Positions 51,418-62,390 of a stretch of DNA of 64,000 bases are shown piece after piece (position 1 is the stretch's first letter; every line of letters begins with the position of its first letter). The DNA comes from Patagioenas fasciata (taxonomy: Eukaryota > Chordata > Aves > Columbiformes > Columbidae). Made by a program: the position numbers and the translations under genes. The DNA is taken from positions 103,060,398-103,124,397 of the forward strand of contig NC_092521.1 of assembly GCF_037038585.1 (NCBI RefSeq), written 5' to 3'. The notes under the pieces are model-generated. The model was not told where the DNA came from. It made no database searches and saw only the letters and a program-made list of their open reading frames with translations.

Positions 51418-52891
51418 GACACCCTGGTAATAGCCTACAGTTCTTTGTGAATGTGTTTGCACTAAGGTGATAACTGTCCTGGTTGCAGTTATATATGAGT
51501 GCGACAGGCAAATACCTATATAAGCAAATCTCAAAGTCACAAGGCACATCCAGAAGGATTAAAACATTTGTTCAAATCATATTAAGTAATCACATCCCTG
51601 ACTCTGGACTGAAACCCAACAATTTGTACTAGAACAAAACTCAAAGTGGACTTTTTTTCAACAATAGCTTATATTGACAAGTGCTGTACAGTATGGACAT
51701 TATAAACCTAGAAGTAAATGGATAATATGATAAGTAATTAAAAGTCATATAAAGGCAAGAAATTACTTGCTATTTACTCTGATAGTTAGCTGATCATTCC
51801 TATGGATTTACACAGAAGACAGTTCTCAATATTTCAGTGCCAATTTTACACTTCTGATAAGCAGGACATATGGGTGTACTGCTTCAGTCTTCTTCCTAAG
51901 AATCATAAGCTGGTGGAAAACTCTTCAGGTGTTTTCCAGAACCTCTTTGACAAGTCCTAATGGGGCTGAGCTTGTTAGATTGCACATGGTAGGACACAGA
52001 AGAGCACAAAACCAATGCTGTTATGAAAATATTGTACTATTAATGACTGAATTTGTGAATCAGTTTGTATTGCACAGATTTACCACGATTAAAAAAAAAA
52101 AATTAGATTTTCAGTAAGAAGATATGGAAATATGAAAACTTTTGAGGTTTTGAACAATACAGTGAATAAATACAAAGTAGTTTGCTTTTCAACAAGTTTT
52201 TTATCTATTTTTTTGCTTTTAGTTACTGTCTTCATATTCAGAATGCCTTCTATCCCTGCTAATAGCAAAATTTTAACTTCCAAGTCATGGACTGAAAGAA
52301 TTAGGAAACATATATTCGGTAAAAATAAAATAAGATAAAAAGGAAACCCTTCCTTTGTCCCATTGTAGAGCCCAAAGCAAGTATTTTTCTCAATTTACAC
52401 TACTGGAATTTATTAGCCTGTCTGAAGACATCCCTAAGGAAATCAAGTTAATTTTGTCCTATTGTTTATTGTTGCATTTCCCCAATAATTAACATTGCTA
52501 AACAAAGCATATGAACATTTTATATATAGAGAAAATTACTCTAAGCTTAGTCTAAAAGTATATTTTTAAATGATGTAGTTGACTGAAGTTGGCAGCAGCA
52601 GCAAGAATACTGAGAAACTTTTAAAGTAAAAGTAACAATGGATACCTTTCAGTCTTATTGCCATAAATTATTCTTAAACTCTATTGATTATTGAAATAAA
52701 AATTCTATTTCCTTTACACATTGATAATTTCTTTCAGGGAGAGTGGAAGTTTCTTTGTCAAGCAGAAAATTTTCATTCCAAAGTTTTCTAAACAAATTTG
52801 ACATTGACATTGCTGTAATTATTGCAGTTAAGCTTCTGATATTTAATATTTTCAACATTTTCAACCTGACAGATTTTTTTCTTCTCAAAGT

Positions 52892-52909
52892 AAAAAAAAA
52901 AAAAAAAAA
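52892..52909 (+). repeat. A18 homopolymer
   Basis: Eighteen consecutive A bases following CAAAGT. Confidence 0.85.
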
Positions 52910-53296
52910 TCCTTCTTACAATAAAAATATATAACTTCCTTATATTTCCTGATTCTGAAAATTACCAGGTGCCAAGCTGTGAATATAGGGAAATTGAAGA
53001 TCCTTGAGGGTAACCTTAAGAACCACAAAAGTGGGGAATTGTGGTATAGTGGTTTAGGCAATTTCATTGTAGCTGCTTGGTGCTGGAAAAATGAGAAATG
53101 GGTTTTCTATTACTAAATACAATGAATTCCCTTTCTGTCCTGTCACAAATTGTCAAACTTCATTAATGAGAAGATGTGGTGCATACATAGGTAAAGGGTA
53201 AAATGAATATACATATTTTAAATGGAGAAATACTGGATATTGCTACAGAAGGATTCTTTCTCTGTTTCAGATATTGCAAAATTATTTCTAAATAAG

Positions 53297-53955
53297 TGTT
53301 GAGGGTTTTGATTGCGGGTGACAACAAAACCCTGGCAGACGTATTGTTAACCTCCTCTCCCCCTCTCCCTTCCCTCTCTTCCGCCTCCCTCTCCCCCCTT
53401 CCCACTAAGGACAGGTGATCATGAGGAAAAGAAGGACAGAGAGAAGAGAGTTGGAAAAATTAAAAATGTTTTACTGATGCTACTAATAAGAATACAGAAA
53501 ATAATAGAAAGTATACAAAACTAATCTCGAAAGTCTCAGCAACTGCAGAGCCGGCACCTGAAGTCCTGGATTAGACTCTGCAGCCAACCGGAGCTGGATT
53601 CAGTCTCTCTCTAGGCTTCAGTTTGCAGGGACAACTAGCAAGGTCCTCTCCTAATGTTGGCCGTAAGCAAAAGGGAAAAAAAGGGAAAAGGACGAGATCC
53701 TCATGATCTCCCACTTTCATATGAAGTATTCGCGTGAATGAAATGTTATACACAGTTGATCTGTTTCTTGGTCACCTGTTTCTCGTTGCCCCTCTTGCCA
53801 GATCCATCCATGCTTATCAATAAGTTAGCATTCCATTTTTCTATGTTTACCAAAACATATATCTGGTTCTCCAGGGAAATGCAGCTAATATGAAGGCTTT
53901 AGCTGACAGGCGAATTCACTGAAAGAGAAACTTGGTTTTTAACAAAACCAGGACA
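53297..53955 (-). mobile_element. Solo LTR, left member of inverted pair
   Basis: The plus-strand ends are TGTTGAGGG and CCAGGACA, so on the minus strand it runs TGTCCTGG...CCTCAACA over 659 bp. ATAAG stands immediately before (53292-53296) and after (53956-53960), a perfect 5-bp target-site duplication. On the minus strand the order is U3, a degraded TATA box (CATATGAAAG near 53716-53725), a CCTTTTTCCC stretch, an AGTAAA-type signal near 53470 and a very C/T-rich end (U5). Identity with its partner is roughly 90% by eye. There is no gag, pol or env sequence, so it is a solo LTR. The TG/CA ends with 5-bp duplication fit avian ERVL-type or related elements. Confidence 0.9.
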
Positions 53956-53975
53956 ATAAGATATTTCAAAGTTAG
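53956..53975 (+). other. 20-bp unique spacer between two opposite LTRs
   Basis: The spacer is made of ATAAG (target copy of the left LTR), ATATTTCAAA, and GTTAG (target copy of the right LTR). This is the original genomic sequence left between the two insertion points. Confidence 0.9.
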
Positions 53976-54639
53976 TGTCCTGGTTTTGTTAAAAACAAGT
54001 TTCTCTTTTAGTGAATTTTTGCCTGTCAGCTAAAGCCTTCATATTAGCTGCATTTTCCTGGAGAACTCAGCACATGTTTTGGTTAAACCTAGCAATGGAA
54101 TGCAAACTTATTGATAAGCACGGATGGACATCTCGCGAGAGGGGCAACGAGAAAACTGATGACCGAGAGACTGACCAATGGTGTATAACATTCCATTCAT
54201 GTGAATTCTTCATATAAAAGTGGGAGATCACGAGGATCTCGTCCCTTTTTGCCTTTTTCCCTTTTTTTCCTCATGGCTGACATTAGGAGAGGACCTTGCT
54301 GGTCATCCCTGCGAACGGAGGCCTAGTGAGAGACTGAATCCAGCTCCGGTTGGCTACAGAGTCTAATCCAGGACTTTGGGTGCTGGCTCTGCAGTTGCTG
54401 AGACTTACAAGATTGGTTTTGTATATTTTGTATTATTTTCTCTATTCTTATTAGTAGCATTAGTAAAACATCTTTAACTTTTCCAACTCTCTTCTCTCTG
54501 TCCTCCTTTCCCTCCCGATCGCCTGTTCTGAGTGGGAATGGGGGAGAGGGAGGGGCAAAAGGGGGAAGTGGGGGGGAGAGGAGGTTAACAATACATCTGC
54601 CAGGGTTTGATTGTCACCCCGCAATCTTAACCCTCGACA
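53976..54639 (+). mobile_element. Solo LTR, right member of inverted pair
   Basis: It begins TGTCCTGGTTTTGTTAAAAA and ends CCCTCGACA, 664 bp. GTTAG occurs immediately before (53971-53975) and after (54640-54644), a perfect 5-bp target-site duplication distinct from that of its neighbour. The U3 carries an intact CATATAAAAG box at 54211-54220, which is mutated in the left copy. A TTAGTAAAACA poly-A-type signal lies at about 54460-54470 and a G/A-rich stretch of GGGGGAGAGGG type at 54538-54586 before the end. No internal coding region is present. Confidence 0.9.
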
Positions 54640-54644
54640 GTTAG

Positions 54645-57289
54645 CTGACATGGCATGGTAACACAACTTCTATATCCTCAAAGCAATTTACTATTATTTG
54701 CAAAAAAATGGCTACATGTTTTTCAGGTGCATAGATGCAGCTCGGTGGCTGTATTTCAGAATAATAATATTTAAAACACATTTCAATTCAAAGCTGTGGG
54801 TATCCAATGGAACAAGGCAACTTCCTTTAGTTAGAATGAGGTTTTAATATCTTCCCAAATCAGGGTATAAAATATATCACCATTTAATAAGAAATTTACT
54901 TGCACTTTTAATTGGTTTTGCAATTTAAATTCAGCATGGCTCTGTTAGATTTTGAAGACGGCAATGGCTGCCTTTAATTCTTTATGTGATATATGAATAA
55001 ATGTACTGTCAATAAGAAATGTTTAGATTTCACTTGATAATCACTGTAAGATACTCATAAACATATTTCATTTGGAGTTGTGACAATAACAAAACTGAAG
55101 GAATCCGCCTCATGCATAATTCAATTTATCCCTAGACTTAAGCCTAGACTTTTACCAGTTAGACTGTTGTGTGGATGAAGGAGTTGACTGAAATCAAGGA
55201 GTACCCTACATCTGCATGTTCCTAGAGCTCTATTAACCTAGGAGATACCCTGAGGAACAATACAAGCTTACACATAACTGATAGGCAGGATGAGTTATCC
55301 TGCAAAACACAGAAAGGTCTGTGCCAAGACCAAACTTCCATTTCTCAGCTCTATCAAGAACAGATTATATCTAATCTTTCCAGAATGTAGAAATCAGAAT
55401 TAGACATTTAGTCATAGCAAGATTTCCGCAACTACAGAAATGAAGCATGTCATACACTTCTATTGCCCTTGTTAGCAAGTAAGCCATGATGGATTTCTTC
55501 TCTACAAAACTGTACCAAAAAAAAAAAGTGCTGGAAGTCATTGAGCAACTTGAACACGTCTAATGTCATAATAGAAAAAGTGCTGCACAGTAATTCAAAA
55601 TATCCTACTGATAGGAAACCTGCCACTAGAATCTCTGAATCAGAGGCAACAGAGAAGTCTGACCATCTGGAAAGGAGTTTTTCTTTATTCTTCACTGGGC
55701 TAGACCAACATAACTCAGTTACAATATTTGCTTAGGAATCCTGCAGCCCCAGGTCTTCTATCACTGTATTTTGGTCATGTCCTCTCCTCCGACAGACCCT
55801 GCTCTACAAAGTACCAGCTCTTGAGGTTTGCTGAAAGTGTCAAAAAGTGAGGACTTTTTCCTTTCTGAACTCTTCTGCAATCACAGACTCCACAGGAGGC
55901 TGTGTCCCTGTATCTAACCTCTTTACTCACTACCCAAATACTACACAACATTAATTAGATTGATGCTGTATTAGAAAGGATTTTTTTTTTCTTGTCTTCT
56001 CTGCAGTTGCCTCAGAAGTGTCAAAGCTACATCAAACCTGATCACTGGATGTGTACCATGGCCTCCCTTAGGGCTCTCAAGGTCCATCTGTCCTCAGCCT
56101 ACATAATCTTCCAATCTTCCTTCCAGTGGAAACCAAGGCAGAACAGCCACGGCAGGGGGCTGTTCAAATGCACCCTGCTGTTAGCCAAGTGTAAAGTCAG
56201 CACAGCAGCCTTCCGATTTAACCATAGCCAAAGGGCTTTTGCAAATTACTTATCCCTCAGAAATTCTGCTATAGTGCTTTTCCCTCTGATGTATACTTTG
56301 AGCATTGCTCTGTTCTATTTATGCAGAACATGCTCCTTCCTGCTGCTTACTTAGCAATCTTGAATTTGAGAGGCATTCCAGAAAATCTGGTAAAGTTTTA
56401 AATTGAACCAGAAACAGAATATTTCCATGCAGTAATAAAAAGGAAATATAAATTTCAGTTTTGCAGAGAAAGATTATTCCATTTTCCTGAAGTATGCAGG
56501 GGTCCGTTGCTGTTCGTGCTTACAGTCTGCCTCTTTTAAGCATAGCAGGCTTTATTATCTAAATAAATGTGAATTTATTTAGAGTGTGTAAACTGTCAGG
56601 TATTTGTCACATATGGCTAGTCATATTAAAGACACCAAACAAACAAATGCAGTTACACAGGTCTGAGAAAGGGAAGACACCCTCTGCCCAGTAAATCCAG
56701 TTCAAGATACCAGTAATTCTGCTAAAATCAACAGAATTTAAAAGTAGTGAAATCCGTATTTTAAGAGTAAAGTATTTGTTTTTAGACTGAATGTCCTTAG
56801 GAGACCAATCACTACCAACTTTTAAGAGTGGCTGTTGTTTGACCCTTCTGGTTTTCATATACTCATGAAACTGGAATTAATCTTTTAACTGAAGATACCA
56901 GCTGAGATCCTCACCTGGTGCAGTATCACAAAAAGCAAGCAGTCATATTGAAACATTACTACCTATCAATATTAGGGGAACTGGATCTGCTTACATTACT
57001 ATTATAAAGCAGTAGTACCAGTGTCTTGCATGCAGTCGTGCTCAGAGAACTAGAAAAATCATCAGGCACTGTCACTTGCTAAGTTATTTTCAGACATTTC
57101 TCAGTGTTATCTGTAGAGACCTCTAGTGGGAAAGATCAGCAAGGCTTCAATTTCTTCCAATACCACAAAATTGAACAAAATTTTTCTTACTGACGTGGTA
57201 ATCCATCAGCCCTCTAAACAGATCCCTGTTTTTTAGCATAATGAGTTCAAAAGACTAGTGAAGGAGAAGTAGCAGGTGATGAGCAGAAG
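54645..57289. other. AT-rich noncoding stretch
   Basis: No confident gene. It contains an acceptor-like site followed by a 116-codon frame at 56007-56354, described separately. Otherwise nothing recognised. Confidence 0.55.
56007..56354 (+). other. Open frame after strong acceptor-like site
   Basis: A long pyrimidine tract (T-rich, then CTTGTCTTCTCTGCAG) ends at 56006 and is followed by a frame open for about 115 codons to a TAG at 56352-56354. The translation starts LPQKCQSYIKPDHWMC and ends with a hydrophobic stretch (IVLFPLMYTLSIALFYLC) that could span a membrane. I do not recognise it, there is no donor in this frame before the stop, and neighbouring exons are not apparent. It could be a terminal exon of an unknown transcript, but chance is more likely. 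Confidence 0.15.
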
Positions 57290-58470
57290 TCAGCAGTTTG
57301 TACTGAGCAGGACAGAGGCCTGCTGGTAGTACACCCATGTGTACAGGGTGGACCTCCCCAGCAGCTGGGCTCAGATGCTCAGTCTACCTGGTAGCTGGCC
57401 CTGGACCCAATCTCCCTCATTGCTGACACCTGGACATAGGAGACCTCAAGGCCACAGATCTGCTCCAGTTGCTGGTATAGACCATTTCAGCAGCATGCAT
57501 GGTTGCACATGTGCAGACACGCAGAGCTGGCGAAGGATAGTCCTGGTCCTGCAGTAGGCACACACATGCTCAAGGGTTTCATACCTAGAGACCCACAGAC
57601 CCTATGGCCTCTCCAGCAGCTGGCTGGGATTCTCCTGATCCCCAATAGCCCTTTCAACTGTGGTCTCACCTTTAGAGACACCTGCAGCTCCCAGGCCATT
57701 TCACCTACTCCCTGGCTGGTCACGCTTGATCTGTGCTAGTGCTCACACACCCATGTGCACAGCCATGCTCAGTCCAGTCACGGGCAACAGGGGAACTCAC
57801 ACCCCTGTGGGCTGTGGTCCTGGTCCTGGCGCTGATGCTTGATCTCTCCAATATTTGGTATCACTCTGGTCTCTCCAGTATCTGGTATCCAGGTACAGGG
57901 GAAACTCTGACCTGTGGTCTGACTCCAGTTACTTCCACCTAGACTCACCCCACACCAAAAAGAAAGTTTCTTATCTAGGAAGAGTGTTAGAAAGGTATTT
58001 ACTAAAAAGAGTATAGACTGCACTGATCAGGAGCAGGGCATGACCAGACAAGTGTACATGCAATCAGCTCTTTAATTCCTGTATCCCTGTTTTCCTCACA
58101 CTTGTTCCTCCCCAAATCATCTTTCCTCACTTTTGGTTTCTCCCCTAAGCATCCCATAATAAGTCCTGTACAATCCCAAAATGCTGTTGCCTTACATCTG
58201 ATAATGTGTCCCATTTCATTACGCAGAAATCCCCCTCACTTCAAAAAATACTCCAGGGTTGACTCATCATGATGGGTGTCACACCTGGGACACTGGGGCT
58301 GACACTCTCCTGGCACAGCCCTGGAAGGGGCCAGACAGGGTGTCCCTTCCTCTAAACCCGCAGTGTGGGTTTCAGTCTGCCTTTGTGCATCCCTATGCTC
58401 CCCTGGGCTTTGATGGGTTGATGGCTCCTGTGATGGGTCTGGGAGCAAACAGGCACAGAATTATTTGGGT
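57290..58470. other. GC-richer block, probably repeat-derived
   Basis: This block is clearly richer in G and C than its surroundings and has many overlapping frames on both strands. Short phrases recur in degenerate form, such as CACACCCATGTG (57329 and 57747), CCAGCAGCTGG (57358 and 57613) and CTGGTCCTGGC-like stretches (57821). That pattern fits an old minisatellite-like or ERV-derived segment. The stretch at about 57980-58050 reads, on the minus strand, somewhat like an LTR R region. No protein family was recognised. Confidence 0.35.
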
Positions 58471-58706
58471 TACCCCCACCCATCATTGTCTCCGTCTGCT
58501 TCTTTCTGGGTATGCACAGGGAACTTTCATTGTATCACCTAAAGATGAATATATTTATACTTTGATTAGATTTCAAATTACTTATAACATCTCATTAAAG
58601 TCTTTTTCAGAAATATCAAAATAGATGTTAACAGAATTTCCTTCCATTTTTTCAAAAATGTCTACATTAATATAATATAAAATTTTATGTTGAATTTGTT
58701 AAAAAC

Positions 58707-59040
58707 TGTGGGGGACTACAGTAGTTCCATGGATTCCCTGATGGAGGGCATGGGAACATAAATTAGCCTTGAAGATATTAAGGCCTACCCATGAGAAAGA
58801 TGGGAGTAAAGGAGTATCCAGAGATATTAAGGTGTACCCGTGAAAGAAAATGGAGTAGAAGAGTAACACTGATGATAGCAAAATTAGCAAATGAGATGTT
58901 ACTGCTGTAACTTGTAACCAATTGTGAAGAGACACATGAATTGGTAAAACGGTATAAAAATGCACTTGTGGCAATAAATGGCATCTACTGCTTTCATCCT
59001 GGAAGAACTTGGTCTATGCCATTTGTCTGTCTCAACCACA
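58707..59040 (+). mobile_element. LTR of second ERV family, copy 2
   Basis: A 334-bp element with inverted ends TGTGG and CCACA. A GGTATAAAAA box at 58951-58960 is followed only about 13 bases later by AATAAA at 58973-58978, which sets the plus orientation and implies a short R region. It is collinear with 23971-24297, in the same orientation. TAAAAAC stands directly before it (58700-58706) and again at 59043-59049, two bases after the CCACA end. This may be a target duplication with a small disturbance, or a coincidence in A-rich DNA. No internal genes are present, so it is a solo LTR. Confidence 0.82.
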
Positions 59041-59049
59041 AGTAAAAAC

Positions 59050-59739
59050 AAGCAAACAAACAAAAGATCTTTAGTTTACCACTTTTCCTAAACAGAGTAT
59101 TTTGCTTATTTCAAAATACATTGTTCAAAACAAATACTCTGTTTAGAACTAATCAGATATGCAAATCTGAGGAAAACACAAAACAAAACAAAACATTTTT
59201 TCTTCCTTCTTTCCTTTTTTTTTTTTTCCCATTCAAGCAAATGAACCAAGAGGACACCTTGCAATGTTCCCTGAACATTACCCACCTTAGCTGCATGATA
59301 TCCTCTAGCAGCAATGAGGCTCCCTATCAGGAAACCAGGACTGAGACCCTAATATCCTGTAAGAGCAGTTCAGGCTCCATCAGTCAGACCATCCCTAGCA
59401 AATACAGCTACTTCTGTGTGGTAGCAGACAAGTAAAGAGTGGTGCTCCTGAGGATTTGCTGCTTCTGAGCTACTGTGAACTATTCAATGAAATTTAAAGA
59501 CTTGGGTTTACAGTTCAAATATCCTTTTCAGGATATACAAAACTGAACAAAAGAAAGACCACAAATATTTTTGTACTAAGACACTGAATGTGTATCTCGG
59601 TATTCTTAGAAAGTAGAAAGTTTTCTAGTAACAGTTGTGTTATGGACTACACTCCTGTGAATATCTCAAAGGTCATCACTAAACAATCTTGTAGACTCTA
59701 CATCTTCCACTTTGAAACAGAAGCACAGTGAAAAATAAT
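59050..59739. other. AT-rich noncoding stretch
   Basis: Nothing recognised apart from CAAACAAA-type and AAAACAAAAC low-complexity runs and a T13 run near 59216-59228. Confidence 0.6.
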
Positions 59740-60074
59740 GGGAGGGGAGGGGAGGGGAGGGGAGGGGAGGGGAGGGGAGGGGAGGGGAGGGGAGGGGAGG
59801 GGAGAGGAGAGGAGAGGAGAGGAGAGGAGAGGAGAGGAGAGGAGAGGAGAGGAGAGGAGAGGAGAGGAGAGGAGAGGAGAGGAGAGGAGAGGAGAGGAGA
59901 GGAGAGGAGAGGAGAGGAGAGGAGAGGAGAGGAGAGGAGAGGAGAGGAGAGGAGAGGAGAGGAGAGGAGAGGAGAGGAGAGGAGAGGAGAGGAGAGGAGA
60001 GGAGAGGAGAGGAGAGGAGAGGAGAGGAGAGGAGAGGAGAGGAGAGGAGAGGAGAGGAGAGGAGAGGAGAGGAG
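59740..60074 (+). repeat. Second compound (AGGGG)n(AGAGG)n array
   Basis: From 59740 to about 59802 the plus strand is (GGGGA)n, about 12 units, then from about 59803 to 60074 it is (GGAGA)n, about 54 units, ending GGAGGAG. No interruption is visible within either part. It has the same order and strand as the array at 2371-2730. The long frames on both strands across it are artefacts of the 5-bp period. Confidence 0.98.
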
Positions 60075-61539
60075 GAGTTACCCCTTTGAAAAGGAGTAAA
60101 CTGGAAGTTTGGAGCAACCCATCTCATGGCTGAGATGCAGTTGCACAGGGCCTATGAACCCCCTGCTTAGTCTGTTCTACTTTTAAAAGAAGGTGCTACA
60201 ACATTTAGAATTAGTTCTGAGTAAAGATTTCCATATTGCCAATGTGTTTGGCACATCTGAAATACAAAATTAAAGTAAAATAAACAAAATATCAAAAAGC
60301 CCAATATCTCAAAAGCAAAAGTGTTATTTTAAGCTGGTCTTTTCATCACTCATTTGTACAAAAAAAAAAAAAAAAAAAAAGACTGGTGCAAATGCGGGAC
60401 AAGAGACAGAATACAAGCAGGTACCACAGAAAAATCAGATGTGTCTCAAAATGGCTTTGCTGTAAGACAAAGCAGGCCATGTAACTCTATCTAATACATC
60501 ATATTGCCTTATCAGTGACAAACAGAAACAGCTTTCACAGCCTGTTCTCTCAGGGAATAGCTCCAATGAAGCCAACGTAGTTGAACTGGTGTGAAAACTG
60601 AGCAATTTAAAAATCATGTACAAGGTTAAAATCAGGTCTCTTGAGAACTGCTGTGTGAGCATATTCTGACCATGTGCACCTGTGGTTCAACAGGATGCGT
60701 GTCTACCCTCTGCCAGTGCCAACTAGAGGAGCTATGGAGCTGCAAACAGGGGAACATCTGCCATGGTTCTCCACACAGAGATTTCTGGTCACTGAAGACA
60801 CCTTTTGAAACCTTGCTAGCATCCCATAAAAGACTAGATTAGAGGATAGTGCCTTATTCCACCCACACTCCAAGAGTGAATTCATTATCTCAACTTTGCT
60901 TTCAAGTGTAAGCCAAGTTAATACTGCATGCATCTGTTGCATGCCTTTATTCCCACAGGTAAATAAAATAGAGTTATGAACTGATTTGTTTCATATTGTG
61001 GATATGATTTTGAGGAACCTTCTGGGAAGAGACAGTTTCACTGGAGCTGCTGTATGTTTTAGTCACCATGGTCCTGCCCTCCCCAGCACCCATTTTCTCT
61101 GCAATGCTTACACACTGCCTCCTTCTTGCTGGCTCAAGCACTCATCAGCCTGCAGTGAACGATTCCGGATCATTAATCCAGCAGAAAACAATTCCTTATT
61201 CTCTGTAGCTAGATTTAGAGTGCTTAGAGATGGTCAAAGAATTGAAATAAGCTTCAAAGCTTCAGGAACAATACCCACCGTTCCACCTCATCGTACCAGA
61301 AATCTGATTTTAAACCACTCTTTATAGATCTGCAGTGAACAACCCACTGCCCTACCTGACTTTAGTTGTTGAAAGGCTGCACTCCATAGCCCATGCAGAA
61401 ATAGAGAACTGTTGTGAATAAATGATCTCTTTATAACCGAAACCGCTCAAATTAAACAGTTAATTTTTCAGCTTAACCAAAAACTTCAGCACTCCATGGA
61501 AGACTTCCTTTCTGAACACTGATAAAATCATTAAGCAGC
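60075..61539. other. AT-rich noncoding stretch
   Basis: It contains an A21 run at 60360-60380. The frame at 60986-61327 (113 codons) has no recognised motif. It could belong to sequence flanking the CR1 relic that follows. Confidence 0.5.
60360..60380 (+). repeat. A21 homopolymer
   Basis: Twenty-one consecutive A bases following TTTGTAC. No retrocopy recognised upstream. Confidence 0.85.
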
Positions 61540-61950
61540 AGAGGCTGAAGAACTGATCTCTGCAGGGTGTCATGAGAAACACAATCACTGAATAATGATT
61601 TCTTATTTATAATTACTATTGGGAGTTGTCACTTAACCAGTCTTAAATTCATTAGTGCCATGTTGATTTTGTATCACTTTGGTGCCATGAAACACGAAGT
61701 CAAATACCGTATAGGAACAAGTTTGCTACATCAAAAATATTACCTTTATCAACCAAACTTGCAACCTCATCAAGAAGTTACTTCACAAGCAGCCACGTTT
61801 TGTCCAGGATCAATGTCACAGTTGATGGACTAATTACTTTTTATAATACCTTATTCAATCTTGTTGACAATTGGTGTAATGCCAGCTTTCTGTCAGCTCA
61901 GGGAGCTTCTTTCCCAGCTCTTGGACGAAGCTCTTCTGGAACATCTCTGT
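61540..61950 (-). mobile_element. Ancient CR1-type LINE fragment (reverse transcriptase)
   Basis: The minus strand carries a decayed RT region. A readable piece is VASLVDKGN (from about 61770 downward), the segment that in CR1-group reverse transcriptases precedes the YLDFxKAFD motif. Here the catalytic stretch is degraded to a frame-broken GIxLRVSWH-like sequence. Plus-strand landmarks in the same order as antisense CR1 are CTGATCTCTGCAGGG (61552), CATTAGTGCCATGTTGATTT (61651), CAACCAAACTTGCAACCTCATC (61751) and CAATTGGTGTAATGCCAGC (61867). Stops and shifts are frequent, so it is an old copy, probably of an older subfamily than the 26-28 kb element. Ends are uncertain. Confidence 0.6.
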
Positions 61951-62260
61951 TTTCATCACACTCTACTGAGTGGCAGTTTAGTTAGAATATATTTATTCAG
62001 CCTTCTTCAACAGGGATACGTAGTCTGTTTGCTTGATTTTACCCAGATGTATAACAAGAAATTAATGTAAAAAATCTCAGCTTCTGAATTGTTCTTGAGA
62101 ACACTACAATACCTACCTAACAATGAGACAATACTATTGGTATATTTCATTTTCCTTAATCCTTAGAGTTTCTTTCCATTGTCCTTAGTAGTTCTGATAT
62201 GTAGTTTTTGCTTATCAATTTTCTATCCTTTGCATATAACTTAGAGCTTTTGATATGTGG

Positions 62261-62390
62261 TGTTGTGGCTTAACCACATCATCAATTAAGCACCACACAA
62301 CTACTTGCTCACTCCCCACTGATGGCATGGGAAAGAGAAGTGGAAGAGTAATAGTGAGAAAAATCATGGGTTGTAAAAAAGACAGCATTG
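62261..62390 (-). mobile_element. LTR end fragment, same type as 15.9 kb LTR
   Basis: TGTTGTGGCTTAACCACATC is followed by AATTAAGCACCACACAACTA, CTTGCTCACTCCCC, GCATGGGAAAGAGAAG and AAAATCATGGGTTG, in the order of the reversed 3' end of the common avian TGTCCTGG...ACCACGACA LTR. Similarity fades after about 130 bases, so this is a truncated piece on the minus strand. The similarity to 15928-16060 is visible but not close. Confidence 0.6.

Larger units (their letters stand above)
47391..53291. other. AT-rich noncoding stretch
   Basis: No gene or clear element in 5.9 kb. A runs lie at 51401-51417 and 52892-52909, and a T13 run near 48710-48722. Frames such as 48536-48952 (138 codons) have no known motif and do not look coding. 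Confidence 0.55.

Noticed and set aside
53297..54639. One large inverted duplication or foldback transposon
   Set aside because: Each arm has its own perfect and different 5-bp target duplication (ATAAG and GTTAG), showing two separate LTR insertions.
59666..60133. Four overlapping frames of 123-153 codons
   Set aside because: Same cause: (GGGGA)n and (GGAGA)n read through in all phases.
60360..60380. Poly-A tail of a retrocopy
   Set aside because: No upstream sequence resembles a cDNA and no flanking direct repeat was found.
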